A stretch of DNA of 64,000 nt, from NCBI GenBank assembly GCA_030278955.1, contig JAOANR010000009.1, forward strand, positions 38,650,945 through 38,714,944, given 5' to 3'. The position numbers and the translations under genes were made by a program. Numbering within the stretch: the stretch's first letter is position 1; every line of letters begins with the position of its first letter. The DNA comes from Hygrophila difformis. Taxonomy: Eukaryota; Streptophyta; Magnoliopsida; Lamiales; Acanthaceae. The notes beneath the pieces are model-generated. The model had not been told where the DNA came from, searched no databases, and worked only from the letters and a program-made list of their open reading frames with translations. Shown in pieces: positions 34,156 to 45,220 of this stretch.

Positions 34156-36831
34156 TGTAACACCCCGGTTTTTGGTCACCCAGGTCGGGGTGTCACCGCC
34201 ACACCTCCCTAGCAAGACACGGTTTCTCCGAGCTTGCTAAAGAGATGCAAGGCTATGGTTTTTCAGAATTTAAAATATTCAAACAGCCCGTTTATATATA
34301 ATTTAAAAATAGTACATCAAAGTTGCAGCGGAAAAATAATATTTACATAAGTATAATGCAGCGGAATTTAAATATAGGGCCAACACGGCCAGAATACGGG
34401 TTAAACAGGCCCGTTCATGCAATTACTAGTCTAACGTATCATTTACAAATAAAGCATTTCCCCAAAATTCCCATGAATGCATATGATGATGCATATTCTT
34501 CGGCTCTGAAAGAAACAGGAAAAAAATACGGTTTTGGTCAGCACTACGTGCTGAGTAAGTTAACACATACAAGATTATGAGGTTTCAAAGCCTTTATTTA
34601 AATTTAATGAAAACATGTGCATAATTTAAATAATTCATGTAACCGCATAATTTAGAAGCATGGATTCATAAGATCATCATATAGCTTGCAACGTAATTAA
34701 CAAGTGGCCATAAAACTAACAGCACCATCTAATACAGATTTAATTTGGAATTCTCACAACTCCCCGTTTCATATCTTTTACAGATCACCACCGCTAGGGC
34801 TCTTATGTCCGCCAGCCTTACGCCTGGGCTCTTATGTCCACAGGTATCATGGTCGATCTTTTAGTTAGAGTTAATCCGTCCGCTAGCCATACGATCACTG
34901 TTTCGCTAGGGCTCTTACGTCAACCTAGACATACACTTGGGCTCTTATGTCCCAAGCCGCAGAGAACATTGACAGTATCTAGCTTAGTCATAACCCGCAG
35001 CATTTTAATCTTCTCGTTTCATGTATCGTATGTCAAAGTATTTCTATTCGTTTCAACCTCAAAGGCTAATTCCACCGTTTCAACAAGATTTCAAAATTTC
35101 GTTCGGTAAATCACAGTTTACTCTAAAATTCGTTAAAAATCAGATTTAATTTCAAAAATTCCAAAACTTCAGGACTGACTCCAAAACGTCGAGATCTACA
35201 ACTTTCGTGTTTTAACTTTTTCAATCCGAGATACCTAAACAGGTCAAAAACACTAATTTTCACAGAAGTACTGTTCTGTCCGAATTCCATATAACTCAGT
35301 TTAAAGATTTCGAATTCTACCATAGCAATTCAACTCCAAATTTAATGAAATTTTACAGAGATCATCTTAAGACAATTATCTACAACTTTCATGTTCGGCT
35401 AAAGATCTAATTCAGCCTAGAACCCTAGTCAAAAACGTCAACAAGTTCGAATCTATGTTCTGTCAAGAACTTCAAGATCTAAGTTTCAGCAGTTCGGTTT
35501 GGGGTGGATTTCGTATATCAAATCATCATGAAAATTTCTGAAATTTTACGGAGGTGTTTTTAACATATAGATCTACAACTCTTATGTTCAACACCAAGCC
35601 TAGATCGGTCTAGATCTAAGGTAGAAATCACCAACAAGTTCGAATAAGAATCTATCATCGTTTCAAGATCTAAATCTAAAGCAGGCTCGTTTACGATCGG
35701 TTTCGCATATCAAAACACGATGAAAAATTATGAAATTTTTACACAACCTAGATCAGAGTCTTAGGAACGTTTTTCGTGTTTTAAGTTTTCCCGTTTGAGG
35801 TCGTTTAAAGGTTCGGAAAAATTAGACAAAACTGTTGCGCCGTTAGAAATCACATGTTGACAGATTTACGAAAGATTTGATTAAGTTTCTAGATTCAAAT
35901 ATTTTAACTACTCCCAAAACCGTGTAAGCGTTAACTTACAGATTGTTGAGCGTCCGGGATCGTCGATCCGGAGGCGTGGCTTCCCGTCCTCCGTTTATCC
36001 TCTCCGTTTGTGGGGTTCTTCGCTCTCGATTCGGATCGGGGGTTTAGAATAGAAAAAGGATGAGGTTAGGATTTGTTTTCGAATCAAGAATGTATAGAGG
36101 AATAGATCGGATCTTACCAAGGCGATAGAAGATCCCAAATTCGTCCAAGTCAGTCCCTTCTCTCGGTGTTGTGCCTCCGACGACTCCGGGATTAGGGTTT
36201 CGACGTATAGAAAGATTTTATAGGGTTTCAAATGTATTTGGAGCTCTTAGGAGGTCTTATTTATAGATATCTAAGACCTAGGGCGTCCAAAATCTGACCC
36301 CAAGGGTCTTGGGTCGAGAGAGTTCAACCGAAAGTCGAAAAATCCGCGTTCGGGCGAGAAAATCTCGCTTGGTTTGTTGCTGCCAGAGTGGCGCGGTCGT
36401 CGCGCGGTCTTCCCTCTTCACCGCGCGGCCACCGCGCGACTCTCGCCTGGACTTCGGTCCGGGCGGGTCGTGCGATCCGTCGTGCTTTTCCGCCTCTCTT
36501 TCGGGTTTCTATCCCTCTATGCTCCCGAATTCCGATTCCCGGGGTATATTCGGGCTCCGATTTCCTATCTTAATTTTATTCGGACCTAAATTTATATTTG
36601 GACTCGAGTTATTGAGTCTATCGGTGTCGGGTCCCCGTGTACCCATTCATTCGATTAAATTGTCTTCGGCTTCTCGGGTTTTCGGAATTTTGTTTTCTTT
36701 TTAATTTAAATTTCATTTCTCATCTTCTATGATTCTTTATCCATTTATCATGTTTATTATTTATATTTATTTATTTATTTTATTTTATTTTATTTTTTTT
36801 ATTTTATGTTGCAAAATTCTCGGGTATTACA
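34156..36831 (-). repeat. E4 5' LTR
   Basis: Near-identical to 29401-32077. TATA box CTATAAATAAG at 36256-36266, GGCGCG block 36380-36445, donor GT at 35939-35938. Confidence 0.92.
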
Positions 36832-38260
36832 TAATTCATCCTATTTCTAGTGTCAAAAACGCCAACAAGTTCGGGCCAAGAATCTGTCAAGATTTCAAGA
36901 TCCACATCCTAGCAGTTCGGTTTCGGGTGGATTTCATATATCAAATCATCACGAAAAATTCTGAAAATTTACGGAGGTGTTCTTAACGCATAGATCTACA
37001 ACTCTTATGTTCAACGCTAAGCCTAGATCGGTCTAGATCCAAGGTAGAAATCACCAACAAGTTCGAACTAAAGTTCTGTCACCGTTTCAAGATCTAAACT
37101 CAAGGCAGGTCTGTTTGTGGTTGTTTTCGGATATCAAAACACGATGAAAAATTATGAAAATTTTACAGTACATAGATCTATGTCTTCGGAACGTTTTTCG
37201 TGTTTTAAGTTTTTCCGTTCGAAGTCGTTTTAAGGTTCGGAAAAATTAGGCAAAACTGTTGCGTCGTTAAAAATCACATATGGACAGATTTACGAAAGAT
37301 TTGCTCAAGTTTCTAGATTTGAATATTTTTACTACTCCCAAAACCGTGTAAGCGTTAACTTACAGATTTACGGATGTCTCGGCTCGATGATTCGGAGGCG
37401 TGGCTTCCACGTTCTTCGTTCTCCCTCCGAGATCCTTCGTTTTTCCTCAACGCGTCCGGATCGGGGTTTAGAATAGGAAAGAGATTTAATTAGGATTCGT
37501 TTTCGAATCTTGAATGGAAAAGAATGGACAAGAATGGTTCGAATCTTACCCCGATGATCGAAGACTCCTAATTTTCGTCCAAGTCAGTCCCTTGATTCGG
37601 TTTGTGCCTTCGACGACTCCGGAATTAGGGTTTTGTGTGTAGAGAGATTTCGTAGGGTTTTTGTAAAGATGTTCGGGGCTCCCAAGAGGGTTTATTTATA
37701 GATATTTAAGACCTAGGGCGTCCAAGATCTGACCCTAAGAGTCTAGAGTCGAAGATGTTCAACCGAAAGTCGAAAAATCCGGAATCGGGCGAGAGATTCA
37801 CGCAACAAACAAATCTGTCATGTGGCGCGCTCTTGGCGCGGTTTTCCCCATTGGGCGCGCGGCCACCGCGCCATCCTGGCTTGGACTTCGGTCTGGGCCG
37901 GGTCGTGCGATCCGTCGGGCGTTTCCTCCTTTCTTTCGGACTTCTATCCCCCTATGTTCCCGGATTCGGATTTCCGGGGTATCTTCGGGCTCCGATTTCC
38001 TATCTTAATTTTATTCGGACCTAAATTTATGTTTGGACTCGAGTTATTGAGTCCATCGGTGTTGGGTTTCCGTGTAACCATTTATTCGATTAAATTGTCT
38101 TCGGCTTCCCGGGTTCTTGGAATTTTGATTCCTTTTTAATTTAAATTTCATTTCTCATCTTTTATGATTCTTTATCCCTTTATCATGTTTATTATATTTA
38201 TTTATTTATTTATTTTATTTATTGCATTTATTTTATGTTGGAAAATTTCCGGGTATTACA
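36832..38260 (-). repeat. E2 LTR1, piece 3
   Basis: Begins with the TAATT duplicate and runs to GGGTATTACA at 38260, collinear with 41693-43120. Carries the donor-like site (37363-37362), TATA box (37690-37700) and GGCGCG block (37820-37880). It shows more differences from LTR2/LTR3 than those two show from each other. Confidence 0.9.
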
Positions 38261-38547
38261 GTCTACCCTCCTTAAGAATCAACTTCGTCCTCGAAGTTGT
38301 GTTTCGGCTTTTCTCGTGCTAAGGTCTTGTGTTTGTTTTATTATGTTGTGACTGAACTTAGAATTAAGACTTCTAAGCTGCCTACGTACCCGGTGAAGGG
38401 ATCAAGCCATAACGTAGTTCAAAACAATTTGAATATGTTTATTTATTCATTCGGAATACATATCGTCAAAAATAAATGTCTATTTTACGGGGTATTACAT
38501 CCTCTCCCCCTTAGGACTTCAGTTATGTCCCCATAACTGCCTACTTA
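38261..38547 (-). promoter_or_regulatory. E2 internal copy 1: hairpin/polypurine modules
   Basis: Module at the LTR edge (AACTTCG-AGGA-CGAAGTT, 38280-38300) and an upstream module with GGGGTATTACATCC and CAGTTATG-GGGA-CATAACTG (38490-38540). CTACGT..ACGTAG motif at 38377-38420. Confidence 0.75.
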
Positions 38548-39612
38548 TTATTCTCTTCCTTGATCTCCTTGTTGAGGGTTTACCAATTCTATCCTCTTCT
38601 CAATCATCTCCTCACGAACATTACATTCTCTAATCATGTGGTCTTCCCCGCCACATCTATAACAAGTCCCACGCCTTGGGCACTCGCGCACCAGATGGGC
38701 TTGATGGCATTGTGGGCAACGGGGTACGACTGTACGACGTATGCCATTTCTCCCATTATAGAAATCCTTATTCTCGTTCCTATCTTGTCCACCGTTATTG
38801 CTCCGATTCTTCTTCTCAAATCCTTGCGAGTCCTTGCTCGTCTCCCCATTTTCCTTACGCTTCAGTTCCTGGACTCGATCAATTGCTACAGCCCGATCAT
38901 AAACCGTCTGCAGGTTCGTGAATTGTCCTACTGCAAGTATCTCCCGGATACTAAGGTTCAGACCCATCTCGAATTTCTGAGCCTTGTCAGAGTCGGTTGG
39001 TACTATCCTCGTAGCAAATCGTACTAACTCCTTAAACCGGGTGTAATACTCCTGCACCGTCCGTCCCTCTTGCTTCAGTGATAAAAACTCTTCGTACATT
39101 GCCGCCTTGGTGCTCATGGGGTAGAATCGGTCCCTTAAATCCTCCTTAAGTTTAATCCACGAATAAGCTTCTTCAGCTTCCTCTAAATTCCTCTGGAGGT
39201 CTTGCCACCACTCATCGGCTTCGCCTCCTAAGTAGTAGGTTGCTACTCGTGTCTTTGCCTCATCAGGACATTTGATAGCATCCAAGAGCTTATCAAATGT
39301 ACGGATCCACCCCTCTAGTTTGGCGGGATCCTCCTGCCCATCATAACGTGGTGGTTGATAGGGATTCACCAACGCTAGATAGTTGGTTTGAGCTACGGGC
39401 GGAGTTACTGCTGCAGATGTCCTATGCACCTCCGCATTTCCTAATGCTACTAGGAATCCCTCTATCGTTTTTAAACGTGCTTCCATATTATTGGGCGCTT
39501 GAGGCACTTGCTCTCCTAGGTTCTGAGGACTTTCACTGTTGTTGGGCGTGTTGGAAAGGTTAGCGTCAGTGCCGTTTGGACTCACCTTCCTTGGTTTCCT
39601 CCTAGGCGCCAT
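38548..39612 (-). CDS. E2 Gag, copy 1
   Basis: 354 aa. N-terminus MAPRRKPRKVSPNGTDANLS (close to E4), capsid domain (~75-245) with a distinctive middle (WQDLQRNLEEAEEAYSW, RDRFYPMSTKAAMYEEFLSL). The C-terminus is close to E3: CPQCHQAHLVREC and CYRCGGEDHMIREC. The frame is open. The stop is followed by only a short untranslated stretch before the polypurine module, so pol has been lost cleanly. Same protein as copy 2. Confidence 0.88.
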   Translation of the reverse strand: MAPRRKPRKVSPNGTDANLSNTPNNSESPQNLGEQVPQAPNNMEARLKTIEGFLVALGNAEVHRTSAAVTPPVAQTNYLALVNPYQPPRYDGQEDPAKLEGWIRTFDKLLDAIKCPDEAKTRVATYYLGGEADEWWQDLQRNLEEAEEAYSWIKLKEDLRDRFYPMSTKAAMYEEFLSLKQEGRTVQEYYTRFKELVRFATRIVPTDSDKAQKFEMGLNLSIREILAVGQFTNLQTVYDRAVAIDRVQELKRKENGETSKDSQGFEKKNRSNNGGQDRNENKDFYNGRNGIRRTVVPRCPQCHQAHLVRECPRRGTCYRCGGEDHMIRECNVREEMIEKRIELVNPQQGDQGRE

Positions 39613-40345
39613 TTTCTGTTATCACGTGTATAGATTAGCTTATCTTGGTTTAGGTAGATCGCTCGAACGAGACGTTTCGTAAATTTCTGATTTCAATTTT
39701 CGGGTTTGCTGTTTGGAAATCCAAACAAGATTTTTGGAATAAAGAGTGTTTTAATAAAACTTGATTTTCTCGTTGTTCCACAGGAGGAAGTTTTCTAATT
39801 TGTACAAGGGTAGGAATGGCTAAGGTCGAGGATTGTTACGATTAGGCGAACGCATAGATGAACGCGATCTAGAACTAAGGCAAGATCAGTCTCTAGTTAT
39901 TGCTTCTAATTCGATGTCATGCCTCAAGATTATATAGGTGTAACAAGAGATCTAAGTTAATTTCGCCAAGATTCTAGGTTCAACTTCGCAAAGATTCTAA
40001 GTTCAAATTCGCAAAGATTCTAAGTTAAAATTCGCAAAGATTCTAAGTTCTCTACATAAAAGAGATGCAATATGCAAATGCGAATGATGATTTCCCCCCC
40101 AAAAATAATTTAATGCAATATATATATGTATATATATCTTTTTTTCCATGGGTTTTAAAATAAAAAATTTTCCATGGAAATAATAATTTAAAATTTAAAA
40201 TAATAGTCAAAATATTAATAGTAGTTTAAAAATAATAAGGGTTTAAAAATAATAGTTTAAAAATACTAGCTTAAAAATATCTGGGCTCTGATACCACCTT
40301 GGTATCAGATATTTCTTTAAAATAAAGAGCTTTAAAATATTCTGG
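39613..40345 (-). other. E2 leader, copy 1
   Basis: Untranslated. Four copies of TTCGCAAAGATTCTAAGTTC (39960-40050). A primer-site duplication lies at about 40284-40312, with CTCTGATACCACC next to TTGGTATCAGATAT (an inverted pair). Confidence 0.65.
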
Positions 40346-40357
40346 GCTCTGATACCA
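40346..40357 (-). promoter_or_regulatory. E2 primer binding site, copy 1 (initiator tRNA-Met)
   Basis: Minus strand TGGTATCAGAGC, 3 nt from LTR2. Confidence 0.9.
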
Positions 40358-40360
40358 CCT

Positions 40361-43120
40361 TGTAACACCCCGGTTTTTGGTCACCCAGGTCGGGATGTCA
40401 CCGCCACATCTCCCTAGTAAGACACGGTTTCTCCGAGCTTGCTAAGGAGATGCAAGGCTATGGTTTTTCAGAATTTAAAACATTCAAACAGCCCATTTAT
40501 ATATAATTTAAAAATTAATACATCAAAGTTGCAGCGGAAAATAATATTTACATAAGAACAATGCAGCGGAATTTAAATATAGCCAACACGGCCAGAATAC
40601 GGGTTAAACAGGCTCGTTCATGCAATTTCTAGTCTAACGTAACATTTAAAAATAAATTGTTTCCCCAAACTTCCCATGAATGCATATGATGATGCATATT
40701 CTTCAGCTCTGAAATAAACAGGGAAATAAAAATGGTTTGGTCAGCACTACGTGCTGAGTAAGTTACCACAAACATGATTGTGAGGTTTCAAAGCCTTTAA
40801 TTAAATAAAAAAACATGTGCATAATATCCATGATTTAATTTATCCAACTAATAATAATTTAATTGCGTATTTTAAAAGACAAGGGTTTCCATAAGATCAT
40901 AATTCAACAACATGATAAAATAATCGCAAGACATAATTTAAAGGCATAATTTAAATAAGGAAACTATTTAAGTATTTCAGGATTTCACTATCCCTCTTTT
41001 ATTCGATATAATCTAGTATAATTTATTCTTGGGGAATCGAACCCGCAAGAAAACAAACAATCGCCCTTGGGGAATCGAACCCGCAAGAACTCACATACAT
41101 CCTAGGGAATCGAACCCGTAGGAATCAACACATATTCTGGGGAATCGAACCCGCAGAAAGACACACCCTGGGGAATCGAACCCGCAAGGTTTGACACGGA
41201 CATCCTGGGGAATCGAACCCGCAGGAGAACATACAATCGCCCTTGGGGAATCGAACCCGCAAGAACTCAAACACACCCTGGGGAATCGAACCCGCAAGGT
41301 TTGACACGGACATCCTGGGGAATCGAACCCGCAGGTCAAACAAGTTTCGCAAATTTCACAAGTTTCATCAAGAGTTCAAGATTTGACTCGGTCAACCACA
41401 GTTTAATCTAAAATGCGTCTAAAATCAGATTTAATTTCAAAAATTTTGAAATTTCGGGTCTGACTCCAAAACGTCAAGATCTACAACTTTTGTGTTTTAA
41501 CTTTTTCAATCCGAGATACCTAAATAGGTCAAAAACACTAATTTTCACAGAAGTATAAATCTGTCCGAATTTCCTAGGTCACAGTTTAGAGATTTCGAAT
41601 TCTACCATAGCAAATTAACTCCAAAATTAACGAAATTTGACAGAGATCATCTTAAGACATATATCTACAGGTTTCATGTTCAGCAAAGGATCTAATTCAT
41701 CCTATTTCTATTGTCAAAAACGCAAACAAGTTCGGGCCAAGAATCTGTAAAGATTTCAAGATCCACATCCTAGCAGTTCGGTTTCGGGTGGATTTCATAT
41801 ATCAAATCATCACGAAAAATTCTGAAAATTTACGGAGGTGTTCTTAACGCATAGATCTACAACTCTTATGTTCAACGCTAAGCCTAGACCGGTCTAGATC
41901 CAAGGTAGAAATCACCAACAAGTTCGAACTAAAGTTCTGTCACCGTTTCAAGATCTAAACTCAAGGCAGGTCTGTTTGTGGTTGTTTTCGGATATCAAAA
42001 CACGATGAAAAATTATGAAAATTTTACAGTACATAGATCTATGTCTTAGGAACGTTTTTCGTGTTTTAAGTTTTTCCGTTCGAAGTCGTTTTAAGGTTCG
42101 GAAAAATTAGGCAAAACTGTTGCGCCGTTAAAAATCACATATGGACAGATTTACGAAAGATTTGCTCAAGTTTCTAGATTTGAATATTTTTACTACTCCC
42201 AAAACCGTGTAAGCGTTAACTTACAGATTTACGGATGTCTCGGCTCGATGATTCGGAGGCGTGGCTTCCACGTTCTTCGTTCTCCCTCCGAGATCCTTCG
42301 TTTTTCCTCAACGCGTCCGGATCGGGGTTTAGAATAGGAAAGAGATTTAATTAGGATTCGTTTTCGAATCTTGAATGGAAAAGAATGGACAAGAATGGTT
42401 CGAATCTTACCCCGATGATCGAAGACTCCTAATTTTCGTCCAAGTCAGTCCCTTGATTCGGTTTGTGCCTCCGACGACTCCGGAATTAGGTTTTGTGTGT
42501 AGAGAGATTTCGTAGGGTTTTTGTAAAGATGTTCGGGGCTCCCAAGAGGGTTTATTTATAGATATTTAAGACCTAGGGCGTCCAAGATCTGACCCTAAGA
42601 GTCTAGAGTCGAAGATGTTCAACCGAAAGTCGAAAAATCCGGAATCGGGCGAGAGATTCACGCAACAAACAAATCTGTCATGTGGCGCGCTCTTGGCGCG
42701 GTTTTCCCCATTGGGCGCGCGGCCACCGCGCCATCCTGGCCTGGACTTCGGTCTGGGCCGGGTCGTGCGATCCGTCGGGCGTTTCCTCCTTTCTTTCGGA
42801 CTTCTATCCCCCTATGTTCCCGGATTCGGATTTCCGGGGTATCTTCGGGCTCCGATTTCCTATCTTAATTTTATTCGGACCTAAATTTATGTTTGGACTC
42901 GAGTTATTGAGTCCATCGGTGTTGGGTTTCCGTGTAACCATTTATTCGATTAAATTGTCTTCGGCTTCCCGGGTTCTTGGAATTTTGATTCCTTTTTAAT
43001 TTAAATTTCATTTCTCATCTTTTATGATTCTTTATCCCTTTATCATGTTTATTATATTTATTTATTTATTTATTTTATTTATTGCATTTATTTTATGTTG
43101 GAAAATTTCCGGGTATTACA
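40361..43120 (-). repeat. E2 LTR2 (shared middle LTR)
   Basis: 2760 bp, near-identical to LTR3 with only scattered substitutions. Acts as 5' LTR for internal copy 1 and 3' LTR for copy 2. TATA box 42550-42560; GGCGCG block 42680-42740; donor GT 42224-42223; acceptor AG 40710-40709. Confidence 0.92.
41027..41338 (-). repeat. Nine-unit T-arm-like hairpin array with B-boxes (E2 LTR2)
   Basis: Units start near 41027, 41065, 41101, 41136, 41166, 41202, 41240, 41276 and 41312. On the minus (sense) strand each has GGGTTCGATTCCC: three G-C pairs closing the 7-nt loop TTCGATT and a perfect B-box GGTTCGATTCC. Outer arms pair differently: CTTG/CAAG, CCTG/CAGG, CCTA/TAGG, TCTG/CAGA and ACCTTG/CAGGGT (one G-U). 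Copies at 45887-46198 and, split by E3, at 20282-20404 plus 28847-29038. Confidence 0.85.
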
Positions 43121-43407
43121 GTCTACCCTCCTTAAGAATCAACTTCGTCCTCGAAGTTGTGTTTCGGCTTTTCTCGTGCTAAGGTCTTGTGTTTGTTTTA
43201 TTATGTTGTGACTGAACTTAGAATTAAGACTTCTAAGCTGCCTACGTACCCGGTGAAGGGATCAAGCCATAACGTAGTTCAAAACAATTTGAATATGTTT
43301 ATTTATTCATTCGGAATACATATCGTCAAAAATAAATGTCTATTTTACGGGGTATTATATCCTCTCCCCCTTAGGACTTCAGTTATGTCCCCATAACTGC
43401 CTACTTA
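43121..43407 (-). promoter_or_regulatory. E2 internal copy 2: hairpin/polypurine modules
   Basis: Same as 38261-38547 at a spacing of 4860 bp. The upstream LTR-start motif reads GGGGTATTATA here instead of GGGGTATTACA. Confidence 0.75.
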
Positions 43408-44472
43408 TTATTCTCTTCCTTGATCTCCTTGTTGAGGGTTTACCAATTCTATCCTCTTCTCAATCATCTCCTCACGAACATTACATTCTCTAATCATGTG
43501 GTCTTCCCCGCCACATCTATAACAAGTCCCACGCCTTGGGCACTCGCGCACCAGATGGGCTTGATGGCATTGTGGGCAACGGGGTACGACTGTACGACGT
43601 ATGCCATTTCTCCCATTATAGAAATCCTTATTCTCGTTCCTATCTTGTCCACCGTTATTGCTCCGATTCTTCTTCTCAAATCCTTGCGAGTCCTTGCTCG
43701 TCTCCCCATTTTCCTTACGCTTCAGTTCCTGGACTCGATCAATTGCTACAGCCCGATCATAAACCGTCTGCAGGTTCGTGAATTGTCCTACTGCAAGTAT
43801 CTCCCGGATACTAAGGTTCAGACCCATCTCGAATTTCTGAGCCTTGTCAGAGTCGGTTGGTACTATCCTCGTAGCAAATCGTACTAACTCCTTAAACCGG
43901 GTGTAATACTCCTGCACCGTCCGTCCCTCTTGCTTCAGTGATAAAAACTCTTCGTACATTGCCGCCTTGGTGCTCATGGGGTAGAATCGGTCCCTTAAAT
44001 CCTCCTTAAGTTTAATCCACGAATAAGCTTCTTCAGCTTCCTCTAAATTCCTCTGGAGGTCTTGCCACCACTCATCGGCTTCGCCTCCTAAGTAGTAGGT
44101 TGCTACTCGTGTCTTTGCCTCATCAGGACATTTGATAGCATCCAAGAGCTTATCAAATGTACGGATCCACCCCTCTAGTTTGGCGGGATCCTCCTGCCCA
44201 TCATAACGTGGTGGTTGATAGGGATTCACCAACGCTAGATAGTTGGTTTGAGCTACGGGCGGAGTTACTGCTGCAGATGTCCTATGCACCTCCGCATTTC
44301 CTAATGCTACTAGGAATCCCTCTATCGTTTTTAAACGTGCTTCCATATTATTGGGCGCTTGAGGCACTTGCTCTCCTAGGTTCTGAGGACTTTCACTGTT
44401 GTTGGGCGTGTTGGAAAGGTTAGCGTCAGTGCCGTTTGGACTCACCTTCCTTGGTTTCCTCCTAGGCGCCAT
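43408..44472 (-). CDS. E2 Gag, copy 2
   Basis: 354 aa, the same protein as 38548-39612 (exact period 4860 bp). Capsid domain plus CPQCHQAHLVREC and CYRCGGEDHMIREC zinc motifs. Two intact copies side by side could double Gag dosage from this locus, if transcribed. Confidence 0.88.
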   Translation of the reverse strand: MAPRRKPRKVSPNGTDANLSNTPNNSESPQNLGEQVPQAPNNMEARLKTIEGFLVALGNAEVHRTSAAVTPPVAQTNYLALVNPYQPPRYDGQEDPAKLEGWIRTFDKLLDAIKCPDEAKTRVATYYLGGEADEWWQDLQRNLEEAEEAYSWIKLKEDLRDRFYPMSTKAAMYEEFLSLKQEGRTVQEYYTRFKELVRFATRIVPTDSDKAQKFEMGLNLSIREILAVGQFTNLQTVYDRAVAIDRVQELKRKENGETSKDSQGFEKKNRSNNGGQDRNENKDFYNGRNGIRRTVVPRCPQCHQAHLVRECPRRGTCYRCGGEDHMIRECNVREEMIEKRIELVNPQQGDQGRE

Positions 44473-45205
44473 TTTCTGTTATCACGTGTATAGATTAGCT
44501 TATCTTGGTTTAGGTAGATCGCTCGAACGAGACGTTTCGTAAATTTCTGATTTCAATTTTCGGGTTTGCTGTTTGGAAATCTAAACAAGATTTTTGGAAT
44601 AAAGAGTGTTTTAATAAAACTTGATTTTCTCGTTGTTCCACAGGAGGAAGTTTTCTAATTTGTACAAGGGTAGGAATGGCTAAGGTCGAGGATTGTTATG
44701 ATTAGGCGAACGCATAGATGAACGCGATCTAGAACTAAGGCAAGATCAGTCTCTAGTTATTGCTTCTAATTCGATGTCATGCCTCAAGATTATATAGGTG
44801 TAACAAGAGATCTAAGTTAATTTCGCCAAGATTCTAGGTTCAACTTCGCAAAGATTCTAAGTTCAAATTCGCAAAGATTCTAAGTTAAAATTCGCAAAGA
44901 TTCTAAGTTCTCTACATAAAAGAGATGCAATATGCAAATGCGAATGATGATTTCCCCCCCAAAAATAATTTAATGCAATATATATATGTATATATATCTT
45001 TTTTTCCATGGGTTTTAAAATAAAAAATTTTCCATGGAAATAATAATTTAAAATTTAAAATAATAGTCAAAATATTAATAGTAGTTTAAAAATAATAAGG
45101 GTTTAAAAATAATAGTTTAAAAATACTAGCTTAAAAATATCCGGGCTCTGATACCACCTTGGTATCAGATATTTCTTTAAAATAAAGAGCTTTAAAATAT
45201 TCTGG
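44473..45205 (-). other. E2 leader, copy 2
   Basis: Same as copy 1: tandem TTCGCAAAGATTCTAAGTTC units (44820-44910) and duplicated, partly inverted primer-site segment (45144-45172). Confidence 0.65.
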
Positions 45206-45217
45206 GCTCTGATACCA
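45206..45217 (-). promoter_or_regulatory. E2 primer binding site, copy 2 (initiator tRNA-Met)
   Basis: Minus strand TGGTATCAGAGC, 3 nt from LTR3. Confidence 0.9.
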
Positions 45218-45220
45218 CCT

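Larger units (their letters stand above)
29401..36831 (-). mobile_element. E4: gag-only chromovirus element inserted in E2 LTR1
   Basis: LTRs 29401-32077 and 34156-36831 (~2676 bp, near-identical), primer site 34141-34152, one gag gene. Target duplication TAATT at 29396-29400 and 36832-36836. LTR related to E2. No pol. Confidence 0.92.

Noticed and set aside
41027..41338. CRISPR-like array
   Set aside because: Repeats are regular, but this is plant LTR DNA, spacers are themselves repeated, and there are no cas genes. Hairpin array is the better reading.
41027..41338. True tRNA genes
   Set aside because: Only the T-arm/B-box part is present; no A-box, D-arm, anticodon arm or acceptor stem around the units.
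41091..41339. Open frames across the GGGAATCGAACCC array (repeated CGFDSPGC / LRVRFPR peptides)
   Set aside because: The repeat unit lacks stops by chance; frames are periodic translations of an LTR hairpin array, not proteins.
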